The notes beneath the pieces are model-generated. The model had not been told where the DNA came from. It saw nothing but the letters and a program-made list of their open reading frames with translations, and made no database searches. Below are positions 63,436 through 64,000 of a DNA stretch of 64,000 nt, piece by piece. This stretch comes from Protula sp. h YS-2021. Taxonomy: Eukaryota > Annelida > Polychaeta > Sabellida > Serpulidae. Position numbers and translations under genes: made by a program. The stretch spans positions 108,120,287-108,184,286 of the forward strand of contig OX457024.1 of NCBI GenBank assembly GCA_949752745.1, given 5' to 3'. Within the stretch, counting starts at the first letter, position 1. Every line of letters starts with the position of its first letter.

Positions 63436-64000
63436 AAATTATTTTTAATAAATAAATCATGATCTTTCCACAAAGTCAAGCAAAATTTTGCAGTGCTATG
63501 GGCATTTTCTGTGCCGGTGACTCTTGGAACTTTGATGTCATCCATCATATATATAATTAATAATTAATTGATAGGTATATTATTGGCGAAATGAAGATAT
63601 CAGTAAACGATTATCAGATAAACCGAATAAACATATCAAGACACTTTTTCTAGAATAAACAATGCACTTAATTGCACTTTACATTAAACGATATATATGT
63701 GCAGAAGTATAACTAGACTGATAGCGACACACTAGAAGCGAATTCACAATTTTTGGATCACTCATTTTGTTAGCAAGTTTGTGCAACTGGAATTCATACC
63801 CGTTTCCATTGATTACTGACTTATGAAAGTGTGGCATAACAGTTTTACATTTTTAAATTTCGATGAAAGCTAAAATTTTCTATTTTAAAAAGTTTCAACA
63901 AAATGCAATGTTGCACATGTTCAATATTTGTTCTTTCGGAATTTACAACTAAGTTAAAATCACAATTTGTACTTGCAATATTTAACTGAATTATAGTTAC

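Larger units (their letters stand above)
61531..64000. other. Gene-poor AT-rich DNA
   Basis: No firm gene. Contains a possible small minus-strand exon (62556-62635), a three-copy tandem repeat (63070-63205) and a perfect hairpin (63389-63435). Confidence 0.5.

Overview
This is a metazoan nuclear genome window. Evidence: GT-AG introns with matching phases, metazoan-type gene families (a p24/TMED cargo receptor, a membrane transporter tail, a multi-exon STELLO/DUF288 gene), a decayed Tc1/mariner transposase, tRNA-derived repeat fragments, and very low coding density. The AT-rich background, long TA, CA and G/C tracts and unusually many minisatellites suggest a marine invertebrate, most likely a mollusc; that is inference, not proven. 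There are no bacterial operons, rRNAs or CRISPR arrays.

Layout. 1-700: intron and last exon of a transporter-like membrane protein (+). 2.3-3.1 kb: short copy of a non-autonomous transposon. 3.67-5.0 kb: uninterrupted TMED (p24 gamma-like) gene (+) whose C-terminal tail and stop codon lie in a 38-bp tandem repeat, followed by a 12-bp minisatellite before the poly(A) signal. 6.9-8.7 kb and 11.8-14.4 kb: two unrecognised two-exon genes (-), each with a phase-1 intron; the second starts with an MGCC lipidation-type N-terminus. 15.06-18.5 kb: long copy of the same transposon, carrying about 110 units of a 25-bp repeat. 21.4-22.7 kb: broken DUF288 paralogue (-), a scrap of which recurs near 29.5 kb. 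25-37 kb: mostly non-coding, with several tandem arrays. 38.5-41.5 kb: intact four-exon STELLO/DUF288 type II membrane glycosyltransferase-like gene (-), 716 aa. 41.7-48.4 kb: two tandem copies of a roughly 3-3.7 kb segment. 48.65-49.5 kb: Tc1 transposase relic (-). 49.5-64 kb: gene-poor, with a long TA tract, a 1.7-kb 68-bp minisatellite and a perfect 21-bp hairpin.

The genes do not form an obvious functional cluster. TMED (ER-Golgi cargo) and the STELLO-like protein (probably Golgi) would both act in the secretory pathway, but they are 35 kb apart and on opposite strands. The strongest points are the animal STELLO-like gene with its dead relatives, the transposon whose internal 25-bp unit went from about one to about 110 copies, and the TMED reading frame that ends inside a tandem repeat.
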